Counted from the stretch's first letter, positions 43,126 through 54,101 are shown. The stretch is DNA of 64,000 nt from Priestia aryabhattai (GCF_023715685.1 NZ_JAMBOQ010000005.1:62001-126000), one strand, 5' to 3'. Numbers and translations are program-made. The notes: a model not told the origin generated them from the letters alone.

Positions 43126-44004
43126 ATGCGTTTTGATGAAGCTTATTCAGGTAATGTATTTATCGGCAGTCACCCTGTTTTTGAAGAAAGTGAAGCGGTT
43201 CTTTACGGAATGCCAATGGACTGGACAGTTAGCTATCGTCCAGGTTCACGATTTGGCCCAACTCGTATTCGTGAAGTATCAATTGGATTAGAAGAATACA
43301 GCCCTTATTTAGATCGAGAGCTAGAGGAAGTAAAATATTTTGATGCAGGAGATATTCCACTTCCATTTGGGAATCCTCAGCGCAGCTTGAATATGATTGA
43401 AGAGTATATTGATCAGCTTTTAGCAGCCGACAAGTTCCCATTAGGTATGGGCGGAGAGCATTTGGTTTCTTGGCCTGTTATGAAAGCTATGTATAAAAAA
43501 TATCCTGATTTGGCCATTATTCATATGGATGCTCACACAGACCTTCGTGAAGAGTATGAAGGAGAACCACTTTCTCATTCCACTCCAATTCGTAAAGTTG
43601 CAGAACTAATAGGACCGGAGAATGTTTATTCATTTGGTATTCGTTCAGGAATGAAAGAAGAATTTCAATGGGCAAAAGAAAACGGCATGCATATTTCAAA
43701 GTTCGAAGTTCTAGAGCCGTTAAAAGAGATTCTACCAACACTTGCAGGTCGTCCTGTTTATGTAACAATTGATATCGATGTATTAGATCCAGCGCACGCT
43801 CCTGGTACAGGAACAGTAGATGCAGGCGGTATTACATCAAAAGAGCTTTTAGCTTCTATTCATGCAATTGCTAAATCAGATCTTCGCATTGTCGGAGGAG
43901 ATTTAGTAGAAGTAGCTCCAATTTATGATCCGTCTGAACAAACAGCTAATACAGCAAGCAAGCTTATTCGCGAAATGATCTTAGGCTGGGTGCAAAAGAA
44001 ATAA
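43126..44004 (+). CDS. speB: agmatinase
   Basis: A 292-residue ureohydrolase converting agmatine to putrescine and urea. Manganese ligands lie in GGEHLVSW, HMDAHTDLREEY and TIDIDVLDPAHAPGTGT. The start is the ATG at 43126 behind GGAGG; an ATG 18 bases upstream has no site. It forms the putrescine-to-spermidine pair with speE. Confidence 0.96.
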   Translation: MRFDEAYSGNVFIGSHPVFEESEAVLYGMPMDWTVSYRPGSRFGPTRIREVSIGLEEYSPYLDRELEEVKYFDAGDIPLPFGNPQRSLNMIEEYIDQLLAADKFPLGMGGEHLVSWPVMKAMYKKYPDLAIIHMDAHTDLREEYEGEPLSHSTPIRKVAELIGPENVYSFGIRSGMKEEFQWAKENGMHISKFEVLEPLKEILPTLAGRPVYVTIDIDVLDPAHAPGTGTVDAGGITSKELLASIHAIAKSDLRIVGGDLVEVAPIYDPSEQTANTASKLIREMILGWVQKK

Positions 44005-44012
44005 ATAAAGTG

Positions 44013-44042
44013 AAAAGGCGGCCGCTTGTGGCCGCCTTTTTT
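44013..44042 (+). terminator. terminator of speEB
   Basis: AAAAGGCGGCC and GGCCGCCTTTTTT pair around six bases. Confidence 0.92.
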
Positions 44043-44121
44043 GTTTGAAATATGTGAGTACGTGACACACAGTGAAAAGAGGAATTCTCGGCGTATCTAG
44101 CATATTTCCTTTGAAGTATTA

Positions 44122-44150
44122 TTGAATTCTTTCTTTAGAATGTTTATACT
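44122..44150 (+). promoter_or_regulatory. sigma-A promoter of ywiB-argS
   Basis: TTGAAT (44122-44127) and TATACT (44145-44150) are 17 bases apart, 44 bases before the ywiB start. Confidence 0.75.
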
Positions 44151-44193
44151 ATTTAAGTTATAACGTATTCATTCTAATAAGGAAGTGTCTTTT

Positions 44194-44634
44194 GTGAGTA
44201 ACGCTTCAGAAGTCAAAAAACCCATTGAAGTTAAAATCGTGACAGATATCCGTGATAGTCACCAAAAAGAGACAACATCGGTAAATGCAAAAGGTATGTA
44301 TTATGAAAAAGGATCGAAAATTTATCTTACATACACAGAGCACCAAGAGGAAATCGGAGATATTAGAACAATGGTAAAAATTAGCGAAGATGAAGTATCA
44401 ATTAACCGAACCGGTGCTGTTCAAATGAAGCAATCGTTTCGTAAAAAGGTACAGATCGAAGGAACTTATATAAGCCCTTATGGACGTATGGATTTACTAA
44501 CATTCGCTCATAACATTGAATATAAACAAATGACTCAAAAGGGTCGATTATTTTTAACGTATGATCTAGAAGTACAGGGTCAGCCTACCGGGAAATATGC
44601 GTTAACCATTACATTCAAGGAGGAGAAAAAATGA
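44194..44634 (+). CDS. ywiB: DUF1934 family protein (YwiB)
   Basis: A 146-residue beta-barrel-type (lipocalin-like) protein of unknown function. The family pattern is visible: alternating strands [24 protein letters not shown] and [31 protein letters not shown] start at the GTG at 44194 behind AAGGAAG; the earlier GTG at 44185 overlaps that site. Its last codon overlaps the argS start (ATGA), so the two are coupled, as in B. subtilis. Confidence 0.86.
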   Translation: MSNASEVKKPIEVKIVTDIRDSHQKETTSVNAKGMYYEKGSKIYLTYTEHQEEIGDIRTMVKISEDEVSINRTGAVQMKQSFRKKVQIEGTYISPYGRMDLLTFAHNIEYKQMTQKGRLFLTYDLEVQGQPTGKYALTITFKEEKK

Positions 44635-46301
44635 ACATCGTCGAACAAGTGCAGCAAAAATTAAAAGCTGAAATTCAAGATGCTGTGGTCAAAGCAGGAC
44701 TTGCTGAAAAAGCAGAACTTCCAGAAGTTCTATTAGAAACCCCAAAAGATAAAACACATGGTGATTATTCTACCAATATGGCTATGCAGCTAGCTCGTAT
44801 TGCCAAAAAAGCACCGCGTGCTATCGCTGAAGAGCTTGTAGCAAACTTCGATAAATCAAAAGCATCTATCGAGAAAATTGACATTGCAGGCCCTGGATTC
44901 ATCAACTTTTATATGAATAACTCTTATTTAACAGAGCTTATCCCAACGATTGTAAAAGCTGGTGAAGCGTACGGTCAAACAAACGTAGGGAATGGACAAA
45001 AAGTACAGGTTGAGTTTGTTTCAGCTAATCCGACAGGGGATTTACATTTAGGACATGCCCGCGGTGCTGCAGTTGGAGACTCATTATGTAATGTTCTTGA
45101 AAAAGCAGGTTACGATGTGTCCCGTGAATACTATATCAATGATGCTGGTAACCAAATTAATAACCTGGCTTATTCAGTAGAAGCACGTTACATGCAGGCT
45201 CTTGGTTTAGAGAAAGAAATGCCTGCAGACGGCTATCATGGTGCTGACATTATAAACATCGGAAAAGAGCTAGCAAAAGAGCACGGAGACAAGTATGTAA
45301 ACGCCTCTGAAGAAGAGCGTTTTGAATTCTTCCGTCAATACGGATTAGATTATGAGTTAGCTAAATTAAAGCGTGATCTTGAACAGTTCCGTGTGAAATT
45401 TGACGTATGGTATTCTGAAACGTCCCTTTATAAAAATGATAAAATCTCAGTTGCACTTGAAACGTTGAAAAAACAAGGCCACGTATATGAAGAAGAAGGT
45501 GCTACGTGGTTCCGTTCTACAACATTTGGTGATGATAAAGACCGTGTGTTAATTAAAAATGACGGTTCATTTACGTACTTAACGCCAGATATTGCTTATC
45601 ACCAGGACAAAATTCAACGCGGATTTGACAAGCTAATTAATATTTGGGGAGCCGATCACCATGGATATATTCCTCGTATGAAAGCGGCGATTCAAGCGCT
45701 TGGTTATGAAAAAGATACGCTTGAAGTAGAAATTATTCAAATGGTTCAACTGTATCAAAATGGCGAAAAAATGAAGATGAGTAAACGTACAGGCAAAGCT
45801 GTAACAATGCGTGATCTAGTAGAAGAGGTAGGCCTTGATGCAACTCGTTACTTCTTTGCGATGAGAAGTGCGGATACACATTTAGACTTTGATTTAGATT
45901 TAGCTGTTTCTCAATCTAATGAAAATCCTGTATACTATGCACAATATGCTCATGCTCGTATTTGCAGTATTCTTCGTCAAGGTGAAGAGATGGGGATTCA
46001 ATCAACATCTGGCGCTGACCTTTCATTAATTAGTGCAGAGAAAGAAATGGAACTGCTGAAGAAAATCGGAGAGTTCCCTCAGGCCGTAGCGGAAGCAGCA
46101 ACAAAACGTATTCCGCACCGCATTACGAACTATGTATTTGATCTCGCTTCTACGTTCCATAGCTTCTATAATGCAGAAAAAGTATTAGACAGCGATAATG
46201 TAGAAACAAGTAAAGCGCGTATTGAACTAGTGAAAGCTGTTCAAGTAACGCTTCAAAACTCTTTAAAACTAATTGGTGTTTCAGCACCTGAAAAAATGTA
46301 A
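44631..46301 (+). CDS. argS: arginyl-tRNA synthetase
   Basis: A 556-residue class I synthetase. The N-terminal Add-1 domain recognises tRNA; the catalytic core has [19 protein letters not shown] (HIGH-like) and the [12 protein letters not shown] (KMSKS-like) loop. The C-terminal helical anticodon domain begins near residue 435 ([12 protein letters not shown]). The ATG overlaps the ywiB stop behind AAGGAGG. Confidence 0.97.
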   Translation: MNIVEQVQQKLKAEIQDAVVKAGLAEKAELPEVLLETPKDKTHGDYSTNMAMQLARIAKKAPRAIAEELVANFDKSKASIEKIDIAGPGFINFYMNNSYLTELIPTIVKAGEAYGQTNVGNGQKVQVEFVSANPTGDLHLGHARGAAVGDSLCNVLEKAGYDVSREYYINDAGNQINNLAYSVEARYMQALGLEKEMPADGYHGADIINIGKELAKEHGDKYVNASEEERFEFFRQYGLDYELAKLKRDLEQFRVKFDVWYSETSLYKNDKISVALETLKKQGHVYEEEGATWFRSTTFGDDKDRVLIKNDGSFTYLTPDIAYHQDKIQRGFDKLINIWGADHHGYIPRMKAAIQALGYEKDTLEVEIIQMVQLYQNGEKMKMSKRTGKAVTMRDLVEEVGLDATRYFFAMRSADTHLDFDLDLAVSQSNENPVYYAQYAHARICSILRQGEEMGIQSTSGADLSLISAEKEMELLKKIGEFPQAVAEAATKRIPHRITNYVFDLASTFHSFYNAEKVLDSDNVETSKARIELVKAVQVTLQNSLKLIGVSAPEKM

Positions 46302-46303
46302 CA

Positions 46304-46329
46304 AAAAAAGAGCCTCTTGGCTCTTTTTT
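46304..46329. terminator. bidirectional terminator, argS and uvsE
   Basis: AAAAAAGAGCC and GGCTCTTTTTT pair around TCTT. The hairpin overlaps the stop codon of the convergent uvsE gene. Confidence 0.9.
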
Positions 46330-47284
46330 ATTTAAAAACAAGCGTAGCACCTCCCGTGCGCTTCACTCCTCTCATTGATGCTAAATCTTCCACTAATTTT
46401 AGCAACGCTTTATCTTTTAACTTTGCTTCAATCATTACGTCAAAATCTTGTCCGATATCCTTAGCAATTTGCAAAAAAGGTGCGATAAAATCAGTTGAAA
46501 CATAATCAGAGTGGCTTCTAAATTCTTTTTCAGATTTAGGAGAAGAGATATGTACTTTTGGTTTTAACCCGATATGTTTCCACGTGTCAAAGATACGAGG
46601 GAGCAATAGCTCAAGAGGTTCTTCTCCTTCATTTGCTTTGTGGTGGTGATAATCAAAGAGGAGAGGGAATTTCTCTTTTTCGCATACAGCTAATGTTTCT
46701 TCAGTTGTGTATGTTTTATCGTCGTTTTCAAGAGTCATGCGCTTTTTAATGATAGGCGGCAGCGTTTGAATGTTTTCATGAAATCGACCGATCGCTTTTT
46801 CTTTATTGCCATAAGCTCCTCCTACATGAATATTAATAAGAGCTTGATCCGCTACTCCCATCGCTTCAAGCATTCTATAGTGATAATCCATATCTTTTAC
46901 CGCATTTTCTGTAATGGGTTTTTTATCGCTTGTAAATAACGTGAACTGATTGGGGTGAAAACTCACGCGCAGCTGATGGTTCCGTATCAATTCTCCTATC
47001 TCTGACCAGTCGTCTTGGAACGCATCAATGTAATTCCAATCTACTTCAGGATGAGTAGCTAAAGGGACAAGAGAAGATGACAATCGATACAGCATAATTT
47101 CATGGGCAATATTAAAATGCAAAGCGCGCTTAGTATGATTCAAATTTTGTTTTGTAACGTGATGAAGCTTATCCAGCCCCTCATTTTTTTTCATTTTTCC
47201 CCATCTAGTAAACGTGAGGGTTTTAGCAGGTGAGCAGTCCCAAAGCGACAGGGCATGTGATACATAGCCAAATCTAATTTTCAT
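46328..47284 (-). CDS. uvsE: UV damage endonuclease
   Basis: A 318-residue TIM-barrel endonuclease that nicks DNA next to UV photoproducts, an alternative to nucleotide excision repair. It starts [20 protein letters not shown] and contains [38 protein letters not shown] and [10 protein letters not shown], which carry the metal-binding His, Glu and Asp. It matches YwjD (UvsE) of B. subtilis, which protects spores. Confidence 0.94.
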   Translation of the reverse strand: MKIRFGYVSHALSLWDCSPAKTLTFTRWGKMKKNEGLDKLHHVTKQNLNHTKRALHFNIAHEIMLYRLSSSLVPLATHPEVDWNYIDAFQDDWSEIGELIRNHQLRVSFHPNQFTLFTSDKKPITENAVKDMDYHYRMLEAMGVADQALINIHVGGAYGNKEKAIGRFHENIQTLPPIIKKRMTLENDDKTYTTEETLAVCEKEKFPLLFDYHHHKANEGEEPLELLLPRIFDTWKHIGLKPKVHISSPKSEKEFRSHSDYVSTDFIAPFLQIAKDIGQDFDVMIEAKLKDKALLKLVEDLASMRGVKRTGGATLVFK

Positions 47285-47308
47285 TATAAATCTTCCTCTT
47301 TTCGTTCA

Positions 47309-48505
47309 TTAAAGTAACGGAGAAATAAAGGTTGCAAATCCTTGCTTTAGTTTTTCACTCCATTTTCGGTTTTTGACATCTTCTAAAGACAAAATTGGGC
47401 ATTCTCCCATACAAGCTTTAAAGCTGTTCTTTACCTCTTCAATATATGTTGCATCATAGATTAAACAGTTGATTTCAGCATTTAAGAACAAGCTTCTTTT
47501 ATCAAAATTAGCCGTTCCTACATCGCATATAACATTGTCTGCAATTAATACTTTTGCATGGTAAAAACCGTAATAATATTGATAAATCATACAACCTGCT
47601 TGAAGTAATGTGGGAAGATAGGCAAATGCAGCATGATGAACAAGCGGTTGATCTGCACGCATTGGAATTAAAATATGAACTTGTACTCCTCGTGCACGAG
47701 CTTGCAGTAAAGCATTCATCAAAGGTTCACTTGGAATAAAATAAGGAGTGCCTATGTACAATTCCCTATTGGCTTGGTTGATAATCGATAAAAAGCTTTC
47801 TTCAAGTGAAAAACCTTCAGTCGACTGTAGTTGAATGACATAGTCTCCTTCAGAGGTTGGCGGAAAGTATCTTTCCACTTTACGCAGGTCTAAGCCGGTA
47901 GCAGCATACCAGTCGCTCAACAGCTGCATGTGAAGATCTTGTATGCCTTCACCTTCCATACGCAGGTGGTAATCTTTCCACACCCCAAGCTTAGCGTCGA
48001 GTCCTAAATATTCTCTTCCGATATTAAAACCGCCAATGTAGCCAACTTTCCCATCAATAATGGCCATTTTACGGTGATTGCGTGCGTTGAGTGTATAAAA
48101 CAAATAAGGCCACCGAAGCGTTCGACTGTAAGCAAAATGAACACCTTGCTTCTTTAAGAATGCAATTTTGTTTTTCTTGATTTTATAGCTTCCTACACGG
48201 TCTACCAATAATCTGACTTCAATATTTTGCTGTGCTTTTTGGATTAATAAATCTAAAAATTCTTGGCTAATTTCATCATTTTGTACGATATAAAATGATA
48301 AATGGATAAATGAAGAGGCATTTTCTATTTCGTGAAATAAATCTTTATACAAGACATTCCCGTCTGCGAATAAAAAAAGAGAAGCACGGCGCTTTGGAAA
48401 TGTATTTTCAGCCTGAGAAAATACTTTCTTTCCAACGCCAAGGTCAATTGCAAGCCAAGCAATAAAAATAATAAAAAGTAAAATCACAACCATGCCGCTC
48501 ATCAT
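47309..48505 (-). CDS. cardiolipin synthase (YwjE type)
   Basis: A 398-residue phospholipase D-superfamily enzyme that condenses phosphatidylglycerol to cardiolipin. One N-terminal helix anchors it. Both HKD motifs are present: NHRKMAIIDGKVGYIGGFN and YHAKVLIADNVICDVGTANFD. Length and sequence match the B. subtilis minor synthase YwjE, active around sporulation. Start at 48505 or the adjacent ATG at 48502 behind AGAGGTGA; a longer reading frame begins upstream without a ribosome site. It is divergent from fadF. Confidence 0.9.
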   Translation of the reverse strand: MMSGMVVILLFIIFIAWLAIDLGVGKKVFSQAENTFPKRRASLFLFADGNVLYKDLFHEIENASSFIHLSFYIVQNDEISQEFLDLLIQKAQQNIEVRLLVDRVGSYKIKKNKIAFLKKQGVHFAYSRTLRWPYLFYTLNARNHRKMAIIDGKVGYIGGFNIGREYLGLDAKLGVWKDYHLRMEGEGIQDLHMQLLSDWYAATGLDLRKVERYFPPTSEGDYVIQLQSTEGFSLEESFLSIINQANRELYIGTPYFIPSEPLMNALLQARARGVQVHILIPMRADQPLVHHAAFAYLPTLLQAGCMIYQYYYGFYHAKVLIADNVICDVGTANFDKRSLFLNAEINCLIYDATYIEEVKNSFKACMGECPILSLEDVKNRKWSEKLKQGFATFISPLL

Positions 48506-48594
48506 GTCACCTCTTTTCCCGATGTAAATACATTTTATGTTGTTCTTAGTGTCACCTTGTTTAAATAGAATATGAACAAAAGAACGAAAAGATA

Positions 48595-48622
48595 TTGACT
48601 GAATGCTCATTCATTATATACA
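48595..48622 (+). promoter_or_regulatory. promoter of the fadF operon with FadR-like box
   Basis: TTGACT (48595-48600) and TATACA (48617-48622) are 16 bases apart. Overlapping the -35 and the spacer is TGACTGAATGCTCATTCA (48596-48613), which matches the B. subtilis FadR consensus TGAATGAMTANTCATTCA at 16 of 18 positions. Bound FadR would block the promoter; long-chain acyl-CoA would release it. Confidence 0.82.
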
Positions 48623-48700
48623 ATGAAAATAGATATATTATCAGAAAATTTAGTCGTCAGGAGGAAAGAAAGGTAACGAACTATTCAAGGAGGGGACGAG

Positions 48701-50812
48701 ATGACAGGGTTGCTGTGGGTGAATTTTCTCTTTTTTATTATTGTAACCGCTTACGCTGTTTCTTTGTTTGTATATTTAATTCGCACACGCATTGAGTATA
48801 TTCAATTAGGAAAAAAAGTTGAATTTGATCAGCGGTTAAAAGAAAGGCTGCAAAAAATTTGGGTGAACGTGTTTGGACAAAAGAAACTGTTAAAAGATAA
48901 AAAAAGTGGAATTATACACGTCATGTTTTTTTATGGGTTTATTTTAGTTCAGTTCGGCGCGTTAGACTTCATTATAAAAGGTTTGCTTCCAGGTAAACAT
49001 TTGCCGCTTGGACCTTTATATCCCGGCTTTACATTTTTTCAAGAAATTGTGACGTTTTTGATTTTAGTAGCAGTTGTCTGGGCTTTTCATCGTCGCTATG
49101 TAGAAAAGCTTGTGCGTTTAAAAAGAGGGTTTAAATCTGGTTTAGTGCTGATTTTTATTGGAGCACTTATGCTGTCAGTGCTTGTTGGAAACGGCATGTC
49201 AATCATCTGGCATAATCATGAACCAGCGTGGACAGAGCCGATTGCGTCATCTATTGCCATCTTGTTTAAGGGAATCAATCATACTGCCGCTATCTCCATT
49301 TTTTATGTTTCATGGTGGATTCACTTAGCCGTGTTATTGACGTTTTTAGTATATGTTCCTCAATCAAAACATGCTCATTTACTGGCTGGACCGGCTAATG
49401 TATTTTTTAACCGTGTTTCTAAGCCAGGTAAGCTTGAAAAGATTGATTTTGAAGATGAGACGCAGGAGACGTTTGGAGTTGGAAAGATTGAAGAGTTTAC
49501 ACAGCATCAGCTCATTGATTTATATGCCTGTGTGGAATGCGGTCGATGTACGAATATGTGTCCGGCAACGGGTACAGGAAAAATTTTGTCTCCAATGGAT
49601 TTAATTTTGAAGATGCGCGATCACTTAACAGAAAAAGGAGCGGTTGTGACTTCTAAGGCTCCTTGGGTTCCTACGTATGCATTCTCCAAAACAAAAGGAA
49701 ATCAGCTGGCGATGATGGCGGCCAGCCAAAGTGGAGCAGAGGCTGCAGCAACAGCGGAATATAATCCCGCTTTAATTGGAGATGTCATTACGGAAGAAGA
49801 GATTTGGGCATGTACAACGTGCCGAAACTGTGAAGATCAATGTCCCGTAATGAACGAGCATGTAGATAAAATCATAGATTTACGACGTTTTTTAGTATTA
49901 ACCGAAGGAAAGATGGACGCGGATGCTCAGCGTGCCATGACTAATATTGAGCGTCAAGGAAACCCTTGGGGGTTAAACCGAAAAGAGCGTGAAGAATGGC
50001 GACATGCAAGAGAAGATGTTCACATTCCGACTGTTAAAGAAGTAAGTAAAGCCGGTGAAACGTTTGAGTATTTGTTCTGGGTAGGTTCGATGGGATCTTA
50101 TGACAACCGTAGCCAAAAGATCGCTCTATCGTTTGCAAAGCTTCTCAATGAAGCGGGTGTTTCATTTGCGATTTTAGGAAATAAAGAAAAAAATTCTGGT
50201 GATACGCCGCGCAGATTGGGCAATGAATTTTTATTCCAAGAATTGGCTTCTAAAAACATTGCTGAATTTAAAAAAAATGAAATCAAAAAAATTGTTACGA
50301 TTGATCCACATGCTTATAACATCTTCAAAAATGAATATCCAGATTTCGGTTTTGAAGGAGAAGTGTATCATCACACAGAATTATTAGCTATGTTAGTAAA
50401 AGAGGGTAAGGTGTCTCCAAAACATGCGGTCAACGAAAAAATTACCTTCCATGATTCCTGCTATTTAGGAAGATATAACGAAGTATACAGTCCACCGAGA
50501 GAAATTTTGAAAGCGATTCCAGGTGTTAGTTTGATTGAAATGGATCGCAATCGTGAAAATGGTATGTGCTGTGGAGCAGGAGGAGGGTTAATGTGGACGG
50601 AAGAAACGACCGGACAGCGTATTAACGTAGCGCGCACGGAACAAGCCTTAGCCGTTAATCCAAGCATTATCAGTTCAGGTTGTCCGTACTGCTTAACCAT
50701 GCTAAGTGACGGAACAAAAGCAAAAGAAGTAGAAGAAATGGTTCATACGTATGACGTAGCAGAACTGCTTGAAAAGTCAATTTGTGGTGACGTGCAAGAA
50801 CAGGTTTCATAA
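48701..50812 (+). CDS. fadF: FadF-type iron-sulfur membrane oxidoreductase
   Basis: A 703-residue protein. About five N-terminal helices (NarI-like haem-binding region, residues 1-240) are followed by two 4Fe-4S motifs (CVECGRCTNMCPATG near 278 and CTTCRNCEDQCPVM near 370) and two CCG domains (HDSCYLGRYNEV and GMCCGAGGG). It resembles heterodisulfide-reductase D-type proteins. B. subtilis YwjF is named FadF and heads a FadR-regulated operon; it probably passes electrons from acyl-CoA dehydrogenases to the quinone pool. ATG behind AAGGAGGGG. Confidence 0.93.
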   Translation: MTGLLWVNFLFFIIVTAYAVSLFVYLIRTRIEYIQLGKKVEFDQRLKERLQKIWVNVFGQKKLLKDKKSGIIHVMFFYGFILVQFGALDFIIKGLLPGKHLPLGPLYPGFTFFQEIVTFLILVAVVWAFHRRYVEKLVRLKRGFKSGLVLIFIGALMLSVLVGNGMSIIWHNHEPAWTEPIASSIAILFKGINHTAAISIFYVSWWIHLAVLLTFLVYVPQSKHAHLLAGPANVFFNRVSKPGKLEKIDFEDETQETFGVGKIEEFTQHQLIDLYACVECGRCTNMCPATGTGKILSPMDLILKMRDHLTEKGAVVTSKAPWVPTYAFSKTKGNQLAMMAASQSGAEAAATAEYNPALIGDVITEEEIWACTTCRNCEDQCPVMNEHVDKIIDLRRFLVLTEGKMDADAQRAMTNIERQGNPWGLNRKEREEWRHAREDVHIPTVKEVSKAGETFEYLFWVGSMGSYDNRSQKIALSFAKLLNEAGVSFAILGNKEKNSGDTPRRLGNEFLFQELASKNIAEFKKNEIKKIVTIDPHAYNIFKNEYPDFGFEGEVYHHTELLAMLVKEGKVSPKHAVNEKITFHDSCYLGRYNEVYSPPREILKAIPGVSLIEMDRNRENGMCCGAGGGLMWTEETTGQRINVARTEQALAVNPSIISSGCPYCLTMLSDGTKAKEVEEMVHTYDVAELLEKSICGDVQEQVS

Positions 50813-50916
50813 AGGAGAAGTAGAGATGGTATTCATCTCTACTTTTTACAGAAAGGAAATTGAGCAAGCGTTCAATCGGCAAGGACAAAGATCAAGAAAA
50901 AGAGGAGGAAACACTA

Positions 50917-52080
50917 GTGGGGAAAACAGTCATTGTGAGTGCAGTTCGAACACCTTTTGGAAAATTAGGAGGCAGTATAAGTGGACTAAAAGCAGCAGAA
51001 CTAGGCGGGAAAGCGATTCAAGCAGTATCAAAGGGGCGTACAGAAATTGATTCTGTTATTATGGGATGCGTGCTGCAAGGGGGCCAAGGACAACTGCCTT
51101 CTAGGCAAGCCATGCATTATGCAGGTTTACCGTGGCAAGTAGAGACAGAAACCATTAATAAAGTTTGTGCATCAGGCATGCGCAGTATTACAACTGCCGA
51201 TCAGCTGATTCGATTAGGAGAAGCAAAAACAATCATTGCGGGTGGGATGGAGTCAATGAGCAACGCACCGTATCTTCTTCCAAAAGCAAGGTGGGGGTTC
51301 CGTATGGGAGATAGTGTTGTGACGGATCTAATGGTTCATGACGGTTTGACATGCAGCTTTACAGGGGTTCAAATGGGTACGTATGGAAACGAAATAGCTT
51401 CTGAAATGAATATTTCCCGAGAAAAGCAGGATGAATGGGCACTTCGCAGTCATCAGTTAGCAGTAGAATCAGAAGAGAAAGGGAGATGGGATGCAGAAAG
51501 AATTTCAGTTGATATTCCGTCTAAAAAAGGAGCGATAACGGTTCAAAAAGATGAAGGACCAAGAAAAGATACGTCGTTAGAAAAACTCTCTTCTCTTCGG
51601 CCTGTATTTGGTCACAGCGGAACCATTACAGCAGGAAATGCACCTAGCGTAAATGACGGAGCAGCTGCGCTCATGCTAATGGATGAAGATGTGGCAAAAG
51701 CAAATGGCTATGAGCCGTTGGCTACGATTGTAAATCATACTTCTCTCGCAATGGAGCCAAGGGAATTTCCGAAAACGCCTGGGTTTGCTATTAATAAGCT
51801 GCTGCAAAAAACAAATAAGACAGTAGACGATATTGCGCTGTTTGAAATCAATGAAGCTTTTTCAGCAGTAGCGTTGATGAGTATGGAGATTGCAGGGATC
51901 CCGGCTGAAAAAGTAAATGTGAACGGCGGGGCCGTGGCACTTGGACATCCGATTGGAGCAAGCGGCGCCCGTATTGTTGTAACGCTCATTCACGAATTAA
52001 GACGACGAGGCGGCGGACTGGGCATTGCTTCTATTTGCAGCGGCGGCGGCCAAGGTGATGCCATCATGGTAGAAGTGTGA
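50917..52080 (+). CDS. acetyl-CoA C-acetyltransferase (thiolase)
   Basis: A 387-residue thiolase, either degradative or forming acetoacetyl-CoA. The nucleophile Cys lies in INKVCASGMRS, and the other active-site blocks NGGAVALGHPIGASGAR and the last Cys in ASICSGGGQGDA are present. I use the GTG at 50917 behind AGAGGAGG; an upstream ATG at 50860 overlaps that region without a site. It resembles MmgA. It is the second gene of the fadF operon. Confidence 0.92.
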   Translation: MGKTVIVSAVRTPFGKLGGSISGLKAAELGGKAIQAVSKGRTEIDSVIMGCVLQGGQGQLPSRQAMHYAGLPWQVETETINKVCASGMRSITTADQLIRLGEAKTIIAGGMESMSNAPYLLPKARWGFRMGDSVVTDLMVHDGLTCSFTGVQMGTYGNEIASEMNISREKQDEWALRSHQLAVESEEKGRWDAERISVDIPSKKGAITVQKDEGPRKDTSLEKLSSLRPVFGHSGTITAGNAPSVNDGAAALMLMDEDVAKANGYEPLATIVNHTSLAMEPREFPKTPGFAINKLLQKTNKTVDDIALFEINEAFSAVALMSMEIAGIPAEKVNVNGGAVALGHPIGASGARIVVTLIHELRRRGGGLGIASICSGGGQGDAIMVEV

Positions 52081-52095
52081 AAGGGGGATACAAAC

Positions 52096-52950
52096 TTGAA
52101 TATTGAAACAGTTATGGTTATTGGAGCAGGTCAGATGGGAGCAGGCATTGCGCAAGTATTTGCTGCGAGCGGATATCAAGTTTATTTGTATGACGTTGAT
52201 CAAAGAAACACACAAAAAGGAATAGAAGGTATTGATAAACGACTGAAAAAGCAGGTGAGAAAAGGTTCTCTCTCAGATAAGCAATATGAAGAAATTATGG
52301 AGAGCCTTCACCTGGCGAATGAAATAACAGCAGCACAAAAAGCAGATTTAATCGTCGAAGCGGTTGTGGAAAAGATGGAGGTCAAACAAGCCATTTTTGC
52401 TGAGTTGGATTCGTTAGCCCCGAGTCATACTATTTTAGCAACCAACACGTCTTCGCTTCCTATTACTGAGATTGCAGCCGTGACCACTCGACCTGAAAAA
52501 GTAATTGGAATGCACTTTATGAATCCTGTTCCAGTGATGAAGCTCGTTGAAATTATTAGAGGGCTAGCTACTACCGATGAAGTGTATCAAGCAGTCTATG
52601 AAACAACGAAAAAATTAAATAAAACCCCGGTGGAAGTTCATGATTTTCCAGGGTTTGTTTCAAATCGAATTTTAATGCCAATGATTAACGAAGCTGTGTT
52701 TACGCTCTATGAAGGTGTAGCAAACGAAGAGGATATTGATCAAGTGATGAAACTAGGAATGAACCATCCAATGGGACCTTTGACATTAGCAGATTTCATC
52801 GGCCTCGATACATGTTTGTTTATTATGGAAACGCTTCATAAAGGGTTTGGTGATGACAAATATCGTCCTTGTCCATTGCTTAGGAAATATGTAAAGGCAG
52901 GGTGGCTTGGTCGAAAAACAGGAAAAGGATTTTTTACGTACGAAACATAA
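52096..52950 (+). CDS. 3-hydroxybutyryl-CoA dehydrogenase
   Basis: A 284-residue NAD-dependent enzyme. The Rossmann start VMVIGAGQMGAGIAQVFAASGYQVYLYD, TNTSSLPITEIA and the active-site GMHFMNPVPVMKLVEIIRG (catalytic His) are clear. The C-terminal dimer domain starts around VSNRILMPMINEA. It resembles Hbd/MmgB. The start is TTG behind GGGGG. It follows the thiolase gene by 15 bases. Confidence 0.93.
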   Translation: MNIETVMVIGAGQMGAGIAQVFAASGYQVYLYDVDQRNTQKGIEGIDKRLKKQVRKGSLSDKQYEEIMESLHLANEITAAQKADLIVEAVVEKMEVKQAIFAELDSLAPSHTILATNTSSLPITEIAAVTTRPEKVIGMHFMNPVPVMKLVEIIRGLATTDEVYQAVYETTKKLNKTPVEVHDFPGFVSNRILMPMINEAVFTLYEGVANEEDIDQVMKLGMNHPMGPLTLADFIGLDTCLFIMETLHKGFGDDKYRPCPLLRKYVKAGWLGRKTGKGFFTYET

Positions 52951-52962
52951 AGGAGTGGCGAA

Positions 52963-54090
52963 ATGATCTTTTTTACGTCTGAACAACGCATGATTAAAAA
53001 GATGGTAGCTGATTTTAGTGAAAAAGAAGTCGCTGCGGCTGTACCAAACATGGAAAAGGGCGAATTTCCTCGAGGTTTATTAAAGCAGATGGCTGATTTT
53101 GGCTTGATGGGCATTCCCGTTCCTCAAACATACGGAGGGGGAGGACTGGACTTTGTTTCGTACATGATTGCAATTCACGAAATATCAAAGGTAAGTCCAG
53201 CCCTCGGTGTCATTTTGTCTGTTCATACTTCTGTAGGTACGAATCCTATTGTCGTATTTGGGACGGAAGATCAAAAACAAAAGTATGTAAAAAAACTGGC
53301 GACAGGTGAATATTTAGGTGCCTTTTGTTTAACAGAACCTAGTGCAGGGTCTGATGCTGCAAGCTTAAAAACAAAAGCAGAACGAAAAGGAGACCACTAT
53401 CTTTTAAATGGATCAAAGCTTTTCATTACAAACGGCGGAGAAGCGGATACGTATATTGTATTTGCTAAAACGAATCCCGAACGCGGGTCGAGAGGGATGA
53501 GCGCTTTTATCGTTGAAAAGACGATGGAGGGATTTTTAGTAGGAAAGGATGAACATAAGATGGGCCTTCACGGTTCCCGCACGGTTCAACTGCACTTTGA
53601 AAATATGCAGGTGCCTGTAGAAAATCGTCTCGGAGAAGAAGGTGAAGGATTTCGAATTGCTATGGCTAATTTAAATGCCGGAAGAATTGGTATTGCTGCT
53701 CAGGCGGTAGGAATTGCTGAAGGTGCGTTAACGGCAGCTAAAAACTATGCAAATGAACGATATCAATTTGGAAAACCGATTTTATCTCAGCAGGGAATTG
53801 CCTTTAAGCTTGCTGATATGGAAACCGCTGTTGAATCAGCGAAGCTTTTAATGTACAGAGCCGCTTTTTTATATGATCAAAAACTTCCTTGCAAAAAAGA
53901 AGCATCAATGGCGAAATTATTTGCTTCCCAGACGGCTATGAATGTAGCGATTGATGGGATTCAAGTTTTAGGGGGATATGGTTATATGAAAGATTATCCA
54001 GTTGAGAGGTATTTTCGTGACGCTAAAGTGTGCGAAATTTACGAAGGTACAAGCGAAATTCAGCGCATCGTCATTAGCAGTCAATTATAG
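52963..54090 (+). CDS. acyl-CoA dehydrogenase (first of two)
   Basis: A 375-residue FAD flavoprotein for alpha,beta-oxidation of acyl-CoA. The FAD/substrate blocks [29 protein letters not shown] and [20 protein letters not shown] are present; the catalytic Glu lies in [13 protein letters not shown]. It is a diverged tandem paralogue of the next gene, with a conspicuous four-Gly run (QTYGGGGLD). Substrate chain length is not readable; a branched or short-chain substrate fits the icmF neighbourhood. Confidence 0.92.
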   Translation: MIFFTSEQRMIKKMVADFSEKEVAAAVPNMEKGEFPRGLLKQMADFGLMGIPVPQTYGGGGLDFVSYMIAIHEISKVSPALGVILSVHTSVGTNPIVVFGTEDQKQKYVKKLATGEYLGAFCLTEPSAGSDAASLKTKAERKGDHYLLNGSKLFITNGGEADTYIVFAKTNPERGSRGMSAFIVEKTMEGFLVGKDEHKMGLHGSRTVQLHFENMQVPVENRLGEEGEGFRIAMANLNAGRIGIAAQAVGIAEGALTAAKNYANERYQFGKPILSQQGIAFKLADMETAVESAKLLMYRAAFLYDQKLPCKKEASMAKLFASQTAMNVAIDGIQVLGGYGYMKDYPVERYFRDAKVCEIYEGTSEIQRIVISSQL

Positions 54091-54101
54091 GGGGAATAAT
54101 C

